64,000 nt of DNA from Saccharothrix deserti (GTDB lineage: Bacteria > Actinomycetota > Actinomycetes > Mycobacteriales > Pseudonocardiaceae), in contig NZ_VKAB01000002.1 of assembly GCF_009769385.1 (NCBI RefSeq), positions 496,001 through 560,000 on the forward strand, written 5' to 3'. The position numbers were made by a program, and so were the translations under genes. Below are positions 56,521 to 64,000 of the stretch, in pieces (the first letter of the stretch is position 1; each line of letters opens with the position of its first letter). A model generated the notes under the pieces. The model had not been told where the DNA came from, did not search any database, and worked only from the letters and a program-made list of their open reading frames with translations.

Positions 56521-58077
56521 TCACGCGTCCTTGGCGGGCAGGAGATCGTGTTCCAGGGCGAAGAGCGCCGCGGCGGAACGGGTTGTGACGCCGATCTTGG
56601 CGTAGGTGTGCTGCACGTGGTGCTCGGCCGTTCTCGGCGAGATGTGCAACCGCTCGCCGATCTCCCGGTTCGAGCACGCCCTCGCCAGCAGCCGCAGCAC
56701 CTCGATCTCCCGGTTGCTCAGCCCGCCGGGCCGGAGTTCCCGCCGACGCCCTACCCGTTGTCCGGCGGCCTCGACGACCGCCGCCACCGCGTCGTGGTCG
56801 AGCTTCCCCGACTTCGCGGCTGCCCGGAGCTGTCCGGCGGCCTGTTCCGGATCCAGGGCATCCCGGTGGGGACGCTGCTGGGTCATCGCCTGGAAGGCGT
56901 CCGCGGCGGCCAGCACGCGTGCGGCGGGCGGGATCTCGGGAGCCCGACACCCCCGGTGGTAGCCGGAACCGTCGAGCCGCTCGTGGTGCATCCCGGCGGT
57001 GCGGGCCATCGGCTCCAGCGTTCGCGACGTCGCCAGGATCCGCTCGCCGTGGTACGCGTGCATGCGCACCTGCTCCCAATCCGGCCCGGTGAGCGGCCCC
57101 TGCTTCTCCCACAGCAGGTCGGAGATGCCGACCTTCCCCAGGTCGTGCAGGAACGCGGCGACGTGCAGGCGCCGGACGGCCTCGGCGTCGAACCCGAGGC
57201 GCTCCGCCGCGGCTTTCGCCAGTCCGGCCACTTCCTTCGAGTGGCCGTGGGTGAACGGGGTCTTCAGGTCCACCAGGTCCCCGAAGGCGGCGGCGACCAG
57301 TGGCAGATCGCCTTCGGGTTTCTCCACTACCGGCTCCGGTTCCGCCGCCATGACCCGTTCCCGCGGATCCCCCGCACCGGCCTCACCCAACAATGCCGCC
57401 GCGTTCCCGAGGAACTCGGCGACGATCGCGGGATCGAGCAGCGATCCGCCTCGCCGCGACACCGCCCGCACGGCCGCCGCGACACCCCCCAAGTCGTGGA
57501 ACAAGGTCGCTTCGGACGCCACGCGGGCAATGCGCGCCGGGAACAGGATCTGGTCGCCTTTGAGCCGCCGCGGGTGGCCGCTGCCGTTCCACGCCTCCTT
57601 CACCTGGAACAGGGCGCGCTGCACCCCGGAGGCCAGATCGATCCGGCGCGCGGTCTCCCTGGCGATCTCACACACGGTGGAGTCGTAGCGCCGCCCCAGG
57701 CCACGCCCCCGGGCGACGATGAACGCCGCCGTCCTCACCCGTCCCAGCGGGGGCAGCCCGCGCGTGGACTCCGGGATCAAGGAAGTGAAGACGTCTTTCG
57801 GATCCGCGAAGTTCGTCCTGGCCCCTGCCCGGTTCGCCGTCAGCTCATCGCCGAACGCCGCGGACATCTCGTGGGAGAACGCCGCACAACCGACGTGGGC
57901 CAGGAGCGAGGTGTAGAAGGTGTCGGCGACCTCGTGCTCGGCCAAGCCGATCCTCCGCGCCAGCGCCACTCCGACCAGGCACGAGCGCATCGCGTGGCCC
58001 GGGGCCAGCCCGTACCCCGAGTCGGCCACGAGCGACAGACCCCCGAGCAGGTCCGCGAGGCGGAGCTTGGCAGCCAT
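56521..58077 (-). CDS. HD-GYP-type phosphohydrolase fused to a LuxR DNA-binding domain
   Basis: 518-residue protein. The N-terminal half carries a degenerate HD-like domain (GYGLAPGHAMRSCLVGVAL, SLLAHVGC, WNGSGHP). Residues about 270-440 form an HD-GYP-like domain with FLHDLGKVGISDLLW near 309 and MHHERLDGSGYHRG near 362 (HHExxDGxGY). A LuxR/NarL helix-turn-helix closes the protein (LSNREIEVLRLLARACSNREIGERLHISPRTAEHHVQ in parts, near 450-495). It may therefore bind DNA and hydrolyse or sense a cyclic dinucleotide. No receiver domain is present, and its targets are unknown. Confidence 0.85.
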   Translation of the reverse strand: MAAKLRLADLLGGLSLVADSGYGLAPGHAMRSCLVGVALARRIGLAEHEVADTFYTSLLAHVGCAAFSHEMSAAFGDELTANRAGARTNFADPKDVFTSLIPESTRGLPPLGRVRTAAFIVARGRGLGRRYDSTVCEIARETARRIDLASGVQRALFQVKEAWNGSGHPRRLKGDQILFPARIARVASEATLFHDLGGVAAAVRAVSRRGGSLLDPAIVAEFLGNAAALLGEAGAGDPRERVMAAEPEPVVEKPEGDLPLVAAAFGDLVDLKTPFTHGHSKEVAGLAKAAAERLGFDAEAVRRLHVAAFLHDLGKVGISDLLWEKQGPLTGPDWEQVRMHAYHGERILATSRTLEPMARTAGMHHERLDGSGYHRGCRAPEIPPAARVLAAADAFQAMTQQRPHRDALDPEQAAGQLRAAAKSGKLDHDAVAAVVEAAGQRVGRRRELRPGGLSNREIEVLRLLARACSNREIGERLHISPRTAEHHVQHTYAKIGVTTRSAAALFALEHDLLPAKDA

Positions 58078-58108
58078 CCCCCGATTGTGGCCAGTCGGGC
58101 GAAAAGAT

Positions 58109-58143
58109 CGCCCGCTGACCGGGTTTCCCCGGGTCAGCGGGCG
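58109..58143 (-). terminator. 12-bp hairpin after the serine hydrolase gene
   Basis: CGCCCGCTGACC (58109-58120) pairs perfectly with 58132-58143, 18 bases past the stop of the hydrolase gene. Confidence 0.8.
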
Positions 58144-58161
58144 CTTCCGAGCCGGAACGGA

Positions 58162-59058
58162 TCAGGACCGGAGGTAGCGGTCGGCCAGGTAGACCAACTT
58201 GGTGAGCTTGGTGATGCGGTCCGCGGAGACGTCCCACGTGGTGCCCTCGGGCTCCAACGTCAGCACGACCATGATCTTGCGGTCGTTCCGGCCGTAGGTG
58301 CCGGTGGTGTGCATCGCGGGGCTCGTCAGGTCGAGGTCGGCCGCCTCCGAACGGGTCACCGGGCCGTCCTCGGCCGCCCCGATGTCGGTGCGGGGCTTCT
58401 GCGGCTCGACGCACGGCCGCGGCGGTACGTCGCCGAACCGGGACCAGCCCTGCTTGAACGCCACCTCGCCGGGCACCGCGCTCGGGATGCCGAACGACTG
58501 GTCGAAACCGTCGGTCGCGCAGGTCGTGGCCTCGTGCAGGTTCCCCATGATGAAGTCGCGGAACTTCGGGTGCGCCTCGTCGAGCACGTAGCGGTAGATC
58601 TTGACGACGTCCGCGGCGCTCAACGCCGTGTAGCCCCAGAACCCGACGTTGACCGGCGGCTCGGTGTCGTCCAGACCGAGCTTCACGACCATCCGCTCGA
58701 CGATCTTCTCCCACCCCTCCTGCACCCACAGCTCGCTCGCGGCGTTGTCGTCGCTCGAACGCAGCATGGGCACCAGGCGGACCAGGTCCGCCTCGGGGAT
58801 CTCGGCGTCCGGTCCTCTCGTCTCGAGGTAGTCCAATGCGATGAGGATCTTGACGATCGACGCCGAGCGGATCTGCTCGTGCTCGTTGTACGCGAGAGTG
58901 GTCCGGCCCGTCCCGCGGTCGAACACGGCGAACGCGGCGGTGACGTCCGGCGCGATCTCGGCCTCGGGTCGGGGAGCCGCGCCGGCGGTCACGGTCGGCG
59001 TCAGCGCGAACAGCGAGGCCGCGGCGACCACGGTGGCTGACGTGCGGAAGATCTTCAC
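58162..59058 (-). CDS. Secreted serine hydrolase, class A beta-lactamase fold
   Basis: 298-residue extracellular protein. The GTG at 59058 starts a signal peptide (ATVVAAASLFALTPTVTAGAA). SASIVKILIALDYL gives the nucleophile S-x-x-K, SSDDNAAS the SDN-like motif and VAFKQGWSRF a K-x-G motif, so the active site resembles class A beta-lactamases and PBP-like serine hydrolases. The missing KTG and lack of an obvious Glu166 motif argue against true beta-lactamase activity. The frame is open for another 3 kb upstream only as antisense of other genes. Divergent from the XRE-NACHT gene, sharing the GGCCAC repeat region. Confidence 0.85.
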   Translation of the reverse strand: MKIFRTSATVVAAASLFALTPTVTAGAAPRPEAEIAPDVTAAFAVFDRGTGRTTLAYNEHEQIRSASIVKILIALDYLETRGPDAEIPEADLVRLVPMLRSSDDNAASELWVQEGWEKIVERMVVKLGLDDTEPPVNVGFWGYTALSAADVVKIYRYVLDEAHPKFRDFIMGNLHEATTCATDGFDQSFGIPSAVPGEVAFKQGWSRFGDVPPRPCVEPQKPRTDIGAAEDGPVTRSEAADLDLTSPAMHTTGTYGRNDRKIMVVLTLEPEGTTWDVSADRITKLTKLVYLADRYLRS

Positions 59059-59081
59059 AGTTGGAAAATACCGGCTTCGCC

Positions 59082-59118
59082 GGCACCGGCCACAAACCGG
59101 CCGAATGTGGCCGGTGCC
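59082..59118. promoter_or_regulatory. 12-bp GGCACCGGCCAC inverted repeat, candidate operator
   Basis: GGCACCGGCCAC (59082-59093) and its exact complement (59107-59118) flank 13 bases that themselves contain CCGGCCG. It lies in the 78-base divergent spacer. Similar sequence recurs at 61478-61497 and 61536-61557. Confidence 0.65.
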
Positions 59119-59136
59119 CTCGATAGGGTTCGGAGC

Positions 59137-61452
59137 GTGGATGTCGCCCGCACCGAGAGTCACGACGAAGCCGGTCGTTTCGGCGCGTTGCTGAGACAGC
59201 TGCGGTCGCGGGCGGGGATGACGCAGGAGGCGCTCGCGGAGCGCGCCAAGCTCGGGGTGCGCACCGTTCGAGGGCTCGAAACCGGCGAGCGCGCCGATCC
59301 CCGGGTCGGCACGGTGCGGCAGATCGCCGACGCGCTCGAACTCGAAGCGGCCGACCGGGTCTCGTTGTTCGCGGCGGCCGGTCACGCCAGGGCGGACGGT
59401 CACGCCACAGGGGAACGGGCCGTGCGCGAGCCGGAGCCCGACCGGCCGCGCTCGGTGGTCGACGACCGGCTCGCCGAAGCCGCCGGCCGGCTCGCGTACT
59501 CGGTCCGCACCCGCTGGCAGCGGGAGGAGGAGCACCGCCAGATCCACGACCCGCTCCCGCTGCCCGTCCGGTGGCGCCCGGTGGCCGCGGAGCTGACCGA
59601 CTCCTGGGCCAACATCCGCCGCGTGGATGCCGGGGACACCGCCGCGCCGCTGGACTTGGCCGGTCGGCTCGACGGGATCGTGGACGTCTACCGCCGCATC
59701 CCGTCCGGCCGGCTGGTCGTGCTCGGCCGGGCGGGCTCCGGCAAGACGGTCCTGGCCCTGCGGTTCGTCCTGGACATGCTGAAGAACCGGGCCGCGGACG
59801 CGCCCGTACCGGTGATCTTCGGCCTCGGCTCGTGGAACCCCACCACCACCGCCCTGCGCGACTGGCTCACCGAACAGCTGGTGCGCGACCACCCGGACCT
59901 CGCCGCGCCGGGACCCGGCAGCTCGACGCTGGCCGCCGCGCTGGTCGAGACCGGCCACGTGCTGCCGGTCCTGGACGGGTTCGACGAGATCGCCACCGGC
60001 CTGCACCGCGCCGCCCTGGACGCGCTCAACGGCACCGGCCTGCCGCTGCTGCTGACCAGCCGTCCCGACGAGTACGCCGACGCGGTGGCCGGCATCGACG
60101 TGCTGACCGCCGCCGCCGGTGTCGAGCTGACCGACCTCACCACCGCGGACCTGGCCGACTACCTGCCCCGCACCACCCGCAAGACCGGCCGGGACGGACC
60201 GGTCTGGCAGCCGGTCCTGACCGAGTTGGGCGATCGCCCGGACAGCCCGGCGAGCGTCAACCTGGCCGCCGTGCTGACCACCCCGCTGATGGTCGTGCTC
60301 GCCCGCACCATCTACAGCGACAGCCCCGAGCACGACCCGGCCGAACTGCTGGACACCGACCGGTTCCCCAGCCGCGAAGCGCTGGAGGACCACCTCCTGG
60401 GCACCTTCGTCCCCACGGTCTACCGACGTCGACCGTCCGAGCAGGAGTGGGATCTCGAGCGCGTCCAGCGCTGGCTGGGCTACCTGGCCGACCACCTCAC
60501 CCGCCTCGGCACCCACGACCTCGCCTGGTGGCAGCTCGGCACCGCGATGCGCCGCCCTTCGCACCTGCTCGTCGTCGGGCTCGCGGTCGGGTTGGTCATG
60601 GGGCTGGTCAACCAGGCCGTGGACGTACTCCTGGCCAGGTCGGTGACCACGTTCTCGCTGGTGTTCTCGGTCATGATCGGCCTGATGTCCGGCACCGCCT
60701 TCGCGCTCGCGCACCTGCTCGTGACCAGACGGGGGGAAACCGCCATCCGGCCCTCCCGGGTGCGCTTCCGGATCCGCGGCGCGGTGCGGGCGGGCGTGGG
60801 CCCCCGGCTGCGCATCGGGTTCGTGTCGGGGCTCCTGCTCGGCGTCCAGTACGGGCTCGTCCGCGAGGTGGCGCGCGGCCTCATGCTCGGCGTCGGGCAG
60901 GGCCCGCTGGTCGGGATCGTCGACGCGGTCGTGTTCGGGATCGTGTTCGGGTTCGGGGCCGCGCTCGTGATCGGGGTCATGGGCCTGTTCGAGGCGCCCC
61001 TGAACATCAGGGCCGCCGCCGACCCCACGAGCCTGTTGCGGGCCAACCGCACGACCGTGCTCGTCCAGGTGCTCGTGTTCGGATCCGCGCTCGCGCTCGT
61101 CGTGCCGCTCACCGGGTGGCTCACGGTCCTCGGACTGCAACAAGCGCTGCTCGCCGTGTCCGTGTCCGCGTCCGAGTTCACGTTCTACTGGGACCCGGTG
61201 TTCGGCCTCGCGATCGGGCTGGTCGGCGGTGTCGGGGGCGGGCTCGCGTACGCGCTGAGCCTGACGGCGTGGGGGCACTGGGTGGTGTTCGCGCGCGTGT
61301 GGCTGCCGCTCACCGGACGGCTGCCCTGGGCGCTGCCGGCCTTCCTGGACGACGCCTACCGGCGTGGCGTGCTGCGCCGGGCAGGGGCCGTCTACCAGTT
61401 CCGGCACGCCCGGCTCGAAGACCACCTGAGCCGGTCTTCCGCCGATCGGTGA
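59137..61452 (+). CDS. XRE-HTH/NACHT ATPase with C-terminal membrane domain
   Basis: 771-residue STAND-type protein. Residues about 12-75 are an XRE helix-turn-helix (LLRQLRSRAGMTQEALAERA, VRTVRGLETGERADPRVGTV). A NACHT-type NTPase follows: Walker A VVLGRAGSGKTVLAL near 197, Walker B VLPVLDGFDEIA near 282 and sensor LLLTSRPDEY. From about residue 480 there are roughly eight hydrophobic helices (LVVGLAVGLVMGLVNQ, MIGLMSGTAFALAHLL, IGFVSGLLLGVQYGL, AVVFGIVFGFGAALVIG). A soluble tail with AVYQFRHARLEDHL ends it. GTG start after GGGTTCGGAG. Membrane-effector NACHT proteins are known in antiphage defence; for this DNA-binding form the role is unknown. Confidence 0.85.
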   Translation: MDVARTESHDEAGRFGALLRQLRSRAGMTQEALAERAKLGVRTVRGLETGERADPRVGTVRQIADALELEAADRVSLFAAAGHARADGHATGERAVREPEPDRPRSVVDDRLAEAAGRLAYSVRTRWQREEEHRQIHDPLPLPVRWRPVAAELTDSWANIRRVDAGDTAAPLDLAGRLDGIVDVYRRIPSGRLVVLGRAGSGKTVLALRFVLDMLKNRAADAPVPVIFGLGSWNPTTTALRDWLTEQLVRDHPDLAAPGPGSSTLAAALVETGHVLPVLDGFDEIATGLHRAALDALNGTGLPLLLTSRPDEYADAVAGIDVLTAAAGVELTDLTTADLADYLPRTTRKTGRDGPVWQPVLTELGDRPDSPASVNLAAVLTTPLMVVLARTIYSDSPEHDPAELLDTDRFPSREALEDHLLGTFVPTVYRRRPSEQEWDLERVQRWLGYLADHLTRLGTHDLAWWQLGTAMRRPSHLLVVGLAVGLVMGLVNQAVDVLLARSVTTFSLVFSVMIGLMSGTAFALAHLLVTRRGETAIRPSRVRFRIRGAVRAGVGPRLRIGFVSGLLLGVQYGLVREVARGLMLGVGQGPLVGIVDAVVFGIVFGFGAALVIGVMGLFEAPLNIRAAADPTSLLRANRTTVLVQVLVFGSALALVVPLTGWLTVLGLQQALLAVSVSASEFTFYWDPVFGLAIGLVGGVGGGLAYALSLTAWGHWVVFARVWLPLTGRLPWALPAFLDDAYRRGVLRRAGAVYQFRHARLEDHLSRSSADR

Positions 61453-61477
61453 TCCGTTTCCCCTGGTAGGACCGGCA

Positions 61478-61557
61478 GGCCACAAATGGCCGGTGCCTGG
61501 CCTGGCCTCCATCGGCAGGTGAACCCCACTCTTCGGTGGCCGGCTCGGGCCGGCCAC
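61478..61557. promoter_or_regulatory. GGCCAC/GTGGCC repeats before the type VII operon
   Basis: 61478-61497 contains GGCCACAAA and TGGCCGGTGCC, both found in the 59082-59118 element but with about ten central bases missing. 61536-61557 is a second inverted repeat, GTGGCCGG-CTCGGG-CCGGCCAC. Together they suggest one regulator for both units. Confidence 0.55.
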
Positions 61558-61576
61558 AGGGGAAGGGGGATCCGGG

Positions 61577-62737
61577 GTGCCAACTTGGTACACCACCGTC
61601 GGGGAGTCAGCGGACGCGGCGGGCGGTCCGGGTGACGTCTGGGCGGAGTACTTCGCCGCGCCGGTGCCGACGGGTGGCGTCAACTGGGACGCGTACACCC
61701 ACGAAGAGCTGCACGACATGCTCTGGCAGGACGCCGACGTCGCCGATGTCGGCACGGTCGCCGAGCAGTGGCGGCGGCACAGCGTCGAACTGGCCGCCCA
61801 GGCGGCCGAGCTGCGGGACCAGCAGGCCGCTCTGCGGGCCGGTTGGGAAGGCGAGGCCGCCGAGCTGGCCGGGACGGCGCTGGGCGAGCTCGCCGACCGC
61901 CTCGACGCCATCGGCGCCCACGCGGAGGCCGGCCGGCAGGCCGCGCAGGACGCCGCCGACGCGCTGGCACGGGCCCGTGCCGCGATGCCGCCACCGACCG
62001 GCGCACCGGGCGGGCCGGAGACGCCCGCGTTCCCCAGCCTGCCCACCGCGCCCTCAGTCCCGTACCAGGCACCCACGATCCCGACCTGGTCCACGACGCC
62101 CACGGTGCCGACCGCACCCACCACGCCGTCCGCGTCCTCCACGCCGACCTGGTTCTTCACGTTCGGCGCGCCGCCCACGACGGCGACGGGCACGGCGTTC
62201 GGGGCGGCGGCCACCGGCGGGATCAGCATGTACTTCACCGGCTCCGCCGCCTCGCAGGCGAAGTCCCAGGCGGTCCAGGCGATGCAGGGGTACGAGTCGA
62301 GCCTGACCGGCGGCAGCCGGTCGATCTCCTCGTCCACCACCTTCGCCTCCCGCGCGTACGGGGTGGCCGGGACACCGCGCGCGGACCGGACAGAGGCGTT
62401 CGCCGCCGGGCGACACGGCGGCGGAGGTCAGGGAATACCGGGCGCCGGGGCGTCACCCGGTGTGCCCTGGGAGCAGTTGGCCGGCCCGGCCCCACTGCAA
62501 CCGGGACCGACGGCCGGCGTCAACCCGCGCGTCCCGACCGGTGTGCCGCTGACACCCACCACCACCCCTGCCGATCCCAACGCCGGCCGGGTAGTGGGTC
62601 AGGGCGGCATGGCGGCACCGGTGAGCCCGCGCGCCGACGGGGAGGGCGACCGGCCCCACCGCAACCGCATGCCCGTGATCGACCAGGAACTCTTCAAAGT
62701 GGAGGTGCCGACCATTGCCCCCGTCATCGGGTCGTAA
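61577..62737 (+). CDS. PPE-like type VII secretion protein
   Basis: 386-residue protein likely exported by, or attached to, an ESX-type system. The helical N-terminal ~140 residues (VWAEYFAAPVPTGGVNW, LHDMLWQ, VAEQWRRHSVELAAQAAEL, LRAGWEGEAAELAGTAL) match the PPE/WXG-type four-helix hairpin, including a W-x-G turn. The rest is Pro/Thr/Gly-rich, low complexity, ending VEVPTIAPVIGS. The GTG start follows GGGGGAT. It heads an operon with EspC-, EspG- and YbaB-like genes. Compared with mycobacterial PPE proteins, the PPE motif itself is absent. Confidence 0.75.
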   Translation: MPTWYTTVGESADAAGGPGDVWAEYFAAPVPTGGVNWDAYTHEELHDMLWQDADVADVGTVAEQWRRHSVELAAQAAELRDQQAALRAGWEGEAAELAGTALGELADRLDAIGAHAEAGRQAAQDAADALARARAAMPPPTGAPGGPETPAFPSLPTAPSVPYQAPTIPTWSTTPTVPTAPTTPSASSTPTWFFTFGAPPTTATGTAFGAAATGGISMYFTGSAASQAKSQAVQAMQGYESSLTGGSRSISSSTTFASRAYGVAGTPRADRTEAFAAGRHGGGGQGIPGAGASPGVPWEQLAGPAPLQPGPTAGVNPRVPTGVPLTPTTTPADPNAGRVVGQGGMAAPVSPRADGEGDRPHRNRMPVIDQELFKVEVPTIAPVIGS

Positions 62738-63059
62738 CGGCTATCGGGTCGAGCCGGACGAACTGGCCGCCCGACTCGCGACGCTCACCTCACTCGGTGA
62801 GTCGACCGCCGCCCTGGTGGCGTCGGCGGGCCGGCTGGCCGAACGCCGGCCGATGCTCGGCACCGCGCCGCCCGCGGTGCACATGGCGGAACGGCTGCGG
62901 GAAGCGGCCGGCCGGTCCGGGCTCACCGGCGCGGTGGAGGCGGCGGACCGCGAGCTGACCAGCTTCCAGGAGGCGCTCGCGGCGACCATCGCCAAGTACG
63001 AGGCGGGCGAGTCGGACGTCGAGTGGACGCTCCGGACCACCGGGAAGGCCGGGCAATGA
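62715..63059 (+). CDS. EspC-like type VII secretion target
   Basis: 114-residue helical protein. GYRVEPDELAARLATLTSLGESTAALVASAGRLAERR (in parts) is the opening of the EspC/DUF2580 family, which travels through ESX systems. The TTG at 62715 has GGAGGTG seven bases upstream and overlaps the PPE-like gene by 23 bases. Its TGA overlaps the ATG of the next gene. No Cys, no signal peptide. Confidence 0.75.
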   Translation: MPPSSGRNGYRVEPDELAARLATLTSLGESTAALVASAGRLAERRPMLGTAPPAVHMAERLREAAGRSGLTGAVEAADRELTSFQEALAATIAKYEAGESDVEWTLRTTGKAGQ

Positions 63060-63859
63060 CCGCCGTCGTCGAGCGCGAGGTCCACTTCGGACTCCTCGAA
63101 CTGGATCTCCTCGCCACCCACGCCGGCGTGCCCTTCCCGTTCCCGCTGCGGGTGCCGTCGTTCGGCCGGCTCGCGGCCGAACGCGACCGGCTGCTGGCCG
63201 AGGCGGCACACCTGCTGCGGACCCGCGGGTTGGCGGCCGGGCACGGGCCGCTCGGTGTCGCGGCCGACCTGGTCACGGCGCTGCGCGAGCACCGTGGCGC
63301 GGTCGACCTCGTGGTGATCGGCCCCGGCACGGCGACCGGAACAGTGGCGATGGTCCACCGGACCGGGGCGGTGGTGTGCAGCCAGTCGTTCGGTGACGGG
63401 GCGCCGGACACCGTGCGGGTCCGGCGGCTCGACCCGACCGAGGTGGCCGACGAGTTGGCCGGGGCGGTGCCGGCCACGCCGGCGGCCGTGACCATGCCGA
63501 TCACCCTTCCGCCGGGCGTCGTGGGCGGCGCGACGCGGCTGCTCGAAGACGTCGGCGACGACGACGTGACGGCCCGGCAACGCGTCCGCGACCTGGTCCG
63601 CGCCCAAGGCGGCGACCCGGCCGTGGTCGACCGGCTCGCCGGCCTGCTCCCGAGCCTGACCGGCCGGGGTCAGCTCGGCGCCACCCGGCGCACACCCACC
63701 GGCAGCGGACGCGTCGGCGCCGAGTTGTCCTGGTTGGACGGTCCGCGTGGCCGGGTCCGGATCGACCAGACCGGTGACGGCTGGACGAGCGTCAACCCGT
63801 TGCGGCAGCAGGACTTCCGACGCGCCGCCGGCGTGGCCACCGCACTCGCCGGCGACTGA
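63056..63859 (+). CDS. EspG-like type VII secretion chaperone
   Basis: 267-residue protein resembling the ESX secretion-associated EspG family: HFGLLELDLLATHAGVPFPFPLRVPSFGR at the start, a central strand-rich region (GAVDLVVIGPGTATGTVAMVHR) and a C-terminal SWLDGPRGRVRIDQTGDGWTSVNPL segment. EspG proteins bind PE/PPE heterodimers in the cytosol before export, which fits the PPE-like gene two places upstream. The start overlaps the previous stop (ATGA). Confidence 0.8.
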   Translation: MTAVVEREVHFGLLELDLLATHAGVPFPFPLRVPSFGRLAAERDRLLAEAAHLLRTRGLAAGHGPLGVAADLVTALREHRGAVDLVVIGPGTATGTVAMVHRTGAVVCSQSFGDGAPDTVRVRRLDPTEVADELAGAVPATPAAVTMPITLPPGVVGGATRLLEDVGDDDVTARQRVRDLVRAQGGDPAVVDRLAGLLPSLTGRGQLGATRRTPTGSGRVGAELSWLDGPRGRVRIDQTGDGWTSVNPLRQQDFRRAAGVATALAGD

Positions 63860-63890
63860 CTTCGTGTTATTCCCACAGAGGGGAAGAGAA

Positions 63891-64000
63891 ATGGATCCAG
63901 CACAGTACCTGGCGGACTACGACGACCGCCTCACCCGCGCGGCGACCGGCGCCCAGGCGGCGAGCGCGAGCCTGCGGCAGGCCGGGGGCACCGCGACGTC
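63891..64000 (+). CDS. YbaB/EbfC-like protein, 3' end beyond window
   Basis: The ATG at 63891 follows GAGGGGAAG and encodes MDPAQYLADYDDRLTRAATGA..., continuing past the right edge. This opening resembles the YbaB/EbfC nucleoid-associated family often found in actinobacterial ESX-type operons. Only 36 residues are visible, so the assignment is tentative. Confidence 0.5.
   Translation, partial: MDPAQYLADYDDRLTRAATGAQAASASLRQAGGTAT

Noticed and set aside
58162..59058. True class A beta-lactamase
   Set aside because: The K-x-G motif is KQG rather than KTG and no Glu166-type motif was evident, so only the general serine hydrolase fold is claimed.
58162..62340. 1392-codon open frame on the minus strand
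   Set aside because: Only its last 298 codons encode a recognisable protein with a signal peptide and ribosome site. The rest is Arg/Gly/Pro/His-rich antisense of the NACHT and PPE-like genes, as expected at this G+C content.

Overview
This 64 kb window is high-G+C actinomycete chromosome. The evidence is the codon usage, many GTG/TTG starts, abundant TetR/GntR/IclR/WYL regulators, Thr/Pro-rich secreted enzymes, a heterotetrameric sarcosine oxidase and a PPE/EspC/EspG-type type VII secretion locus. A filamentous member of the Pseudonocardiaceae (Saccharothrix/Actinosynnema/Lentzea-like) fits best, but this is inferred from gene content, not from a marker gene. No rRNA, tRNA, CRISPR array or phage was seen.

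Region 1 (1-20 kb) is choline, glycine betaine and sarcosine catabolism. It holds a betaine-aldehyde-type dehydrogenase (cut by the left edge), purU, choline dehydrogenase, an IclR regulator, a three-gene betaine ABC importer, a dimethylglycine oxidase-like enzyme, soxBDAG and a flavin monooxygenase. Together they can take up betaine, convert choline to betaine, demethylate dimethylglycine to sarcosine and then glycine, and drain the one-carbon folate. The betaine-to-dimethylglycine step is not in the window. A recurring TTGC-centred motif lies in four promoter regions and probably marks one IclR regulon. A visibly less GC-rich block (8.5-11.2 kb) interrupts it: a GntR/UTRA pair divergent from a translationally chained 16-codon ORF, a 95-residue unknown and an APH-like kinase.

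Region 2 (20-48 kb) is a secretome. It has an SLC13 carrier, an M1 peptidase, an alginate-lyase/GH16 cluster (PL7 with discoidin, GH16, discoidin-PL7-PL6), an M14 carboxypeptidase, an alpha-carbonic anhydrase, small secreted proteins and a CBM35-PL9 pectate lyase. Interspersed are an LRR protein, an FBP-domain protein, TetR/GntR regulators, a PIG-L deacetylase and several decayed genes: internal deletions in an AfsR-like regulator and an amidohydrolase, a broken MFS/dehydrogenase pair, and frameshifted secreted proteins.

Region 3 (48-58 kb) is mixed regulators and oxidoreductases: TetR/quinone reductase, a ferric-reductase-like flavocytochrome, a DUF6745 pair, a ClpS-like adaptor, an alpha/beta hydrolase, a WYL regulator, a cupin and an HD-GYP/LuxR fusion.

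Region 4 (58-64 kb) carries a secreted serine hydrolase divergent from a large XRE-NACHT-multi-TM protein, then a PPE-like/EspC-like/EspG-like/YbaB-like operon running off the right edge. A GGCCAC/GTGGCC inverted motif recurs upstream of both transcription units.
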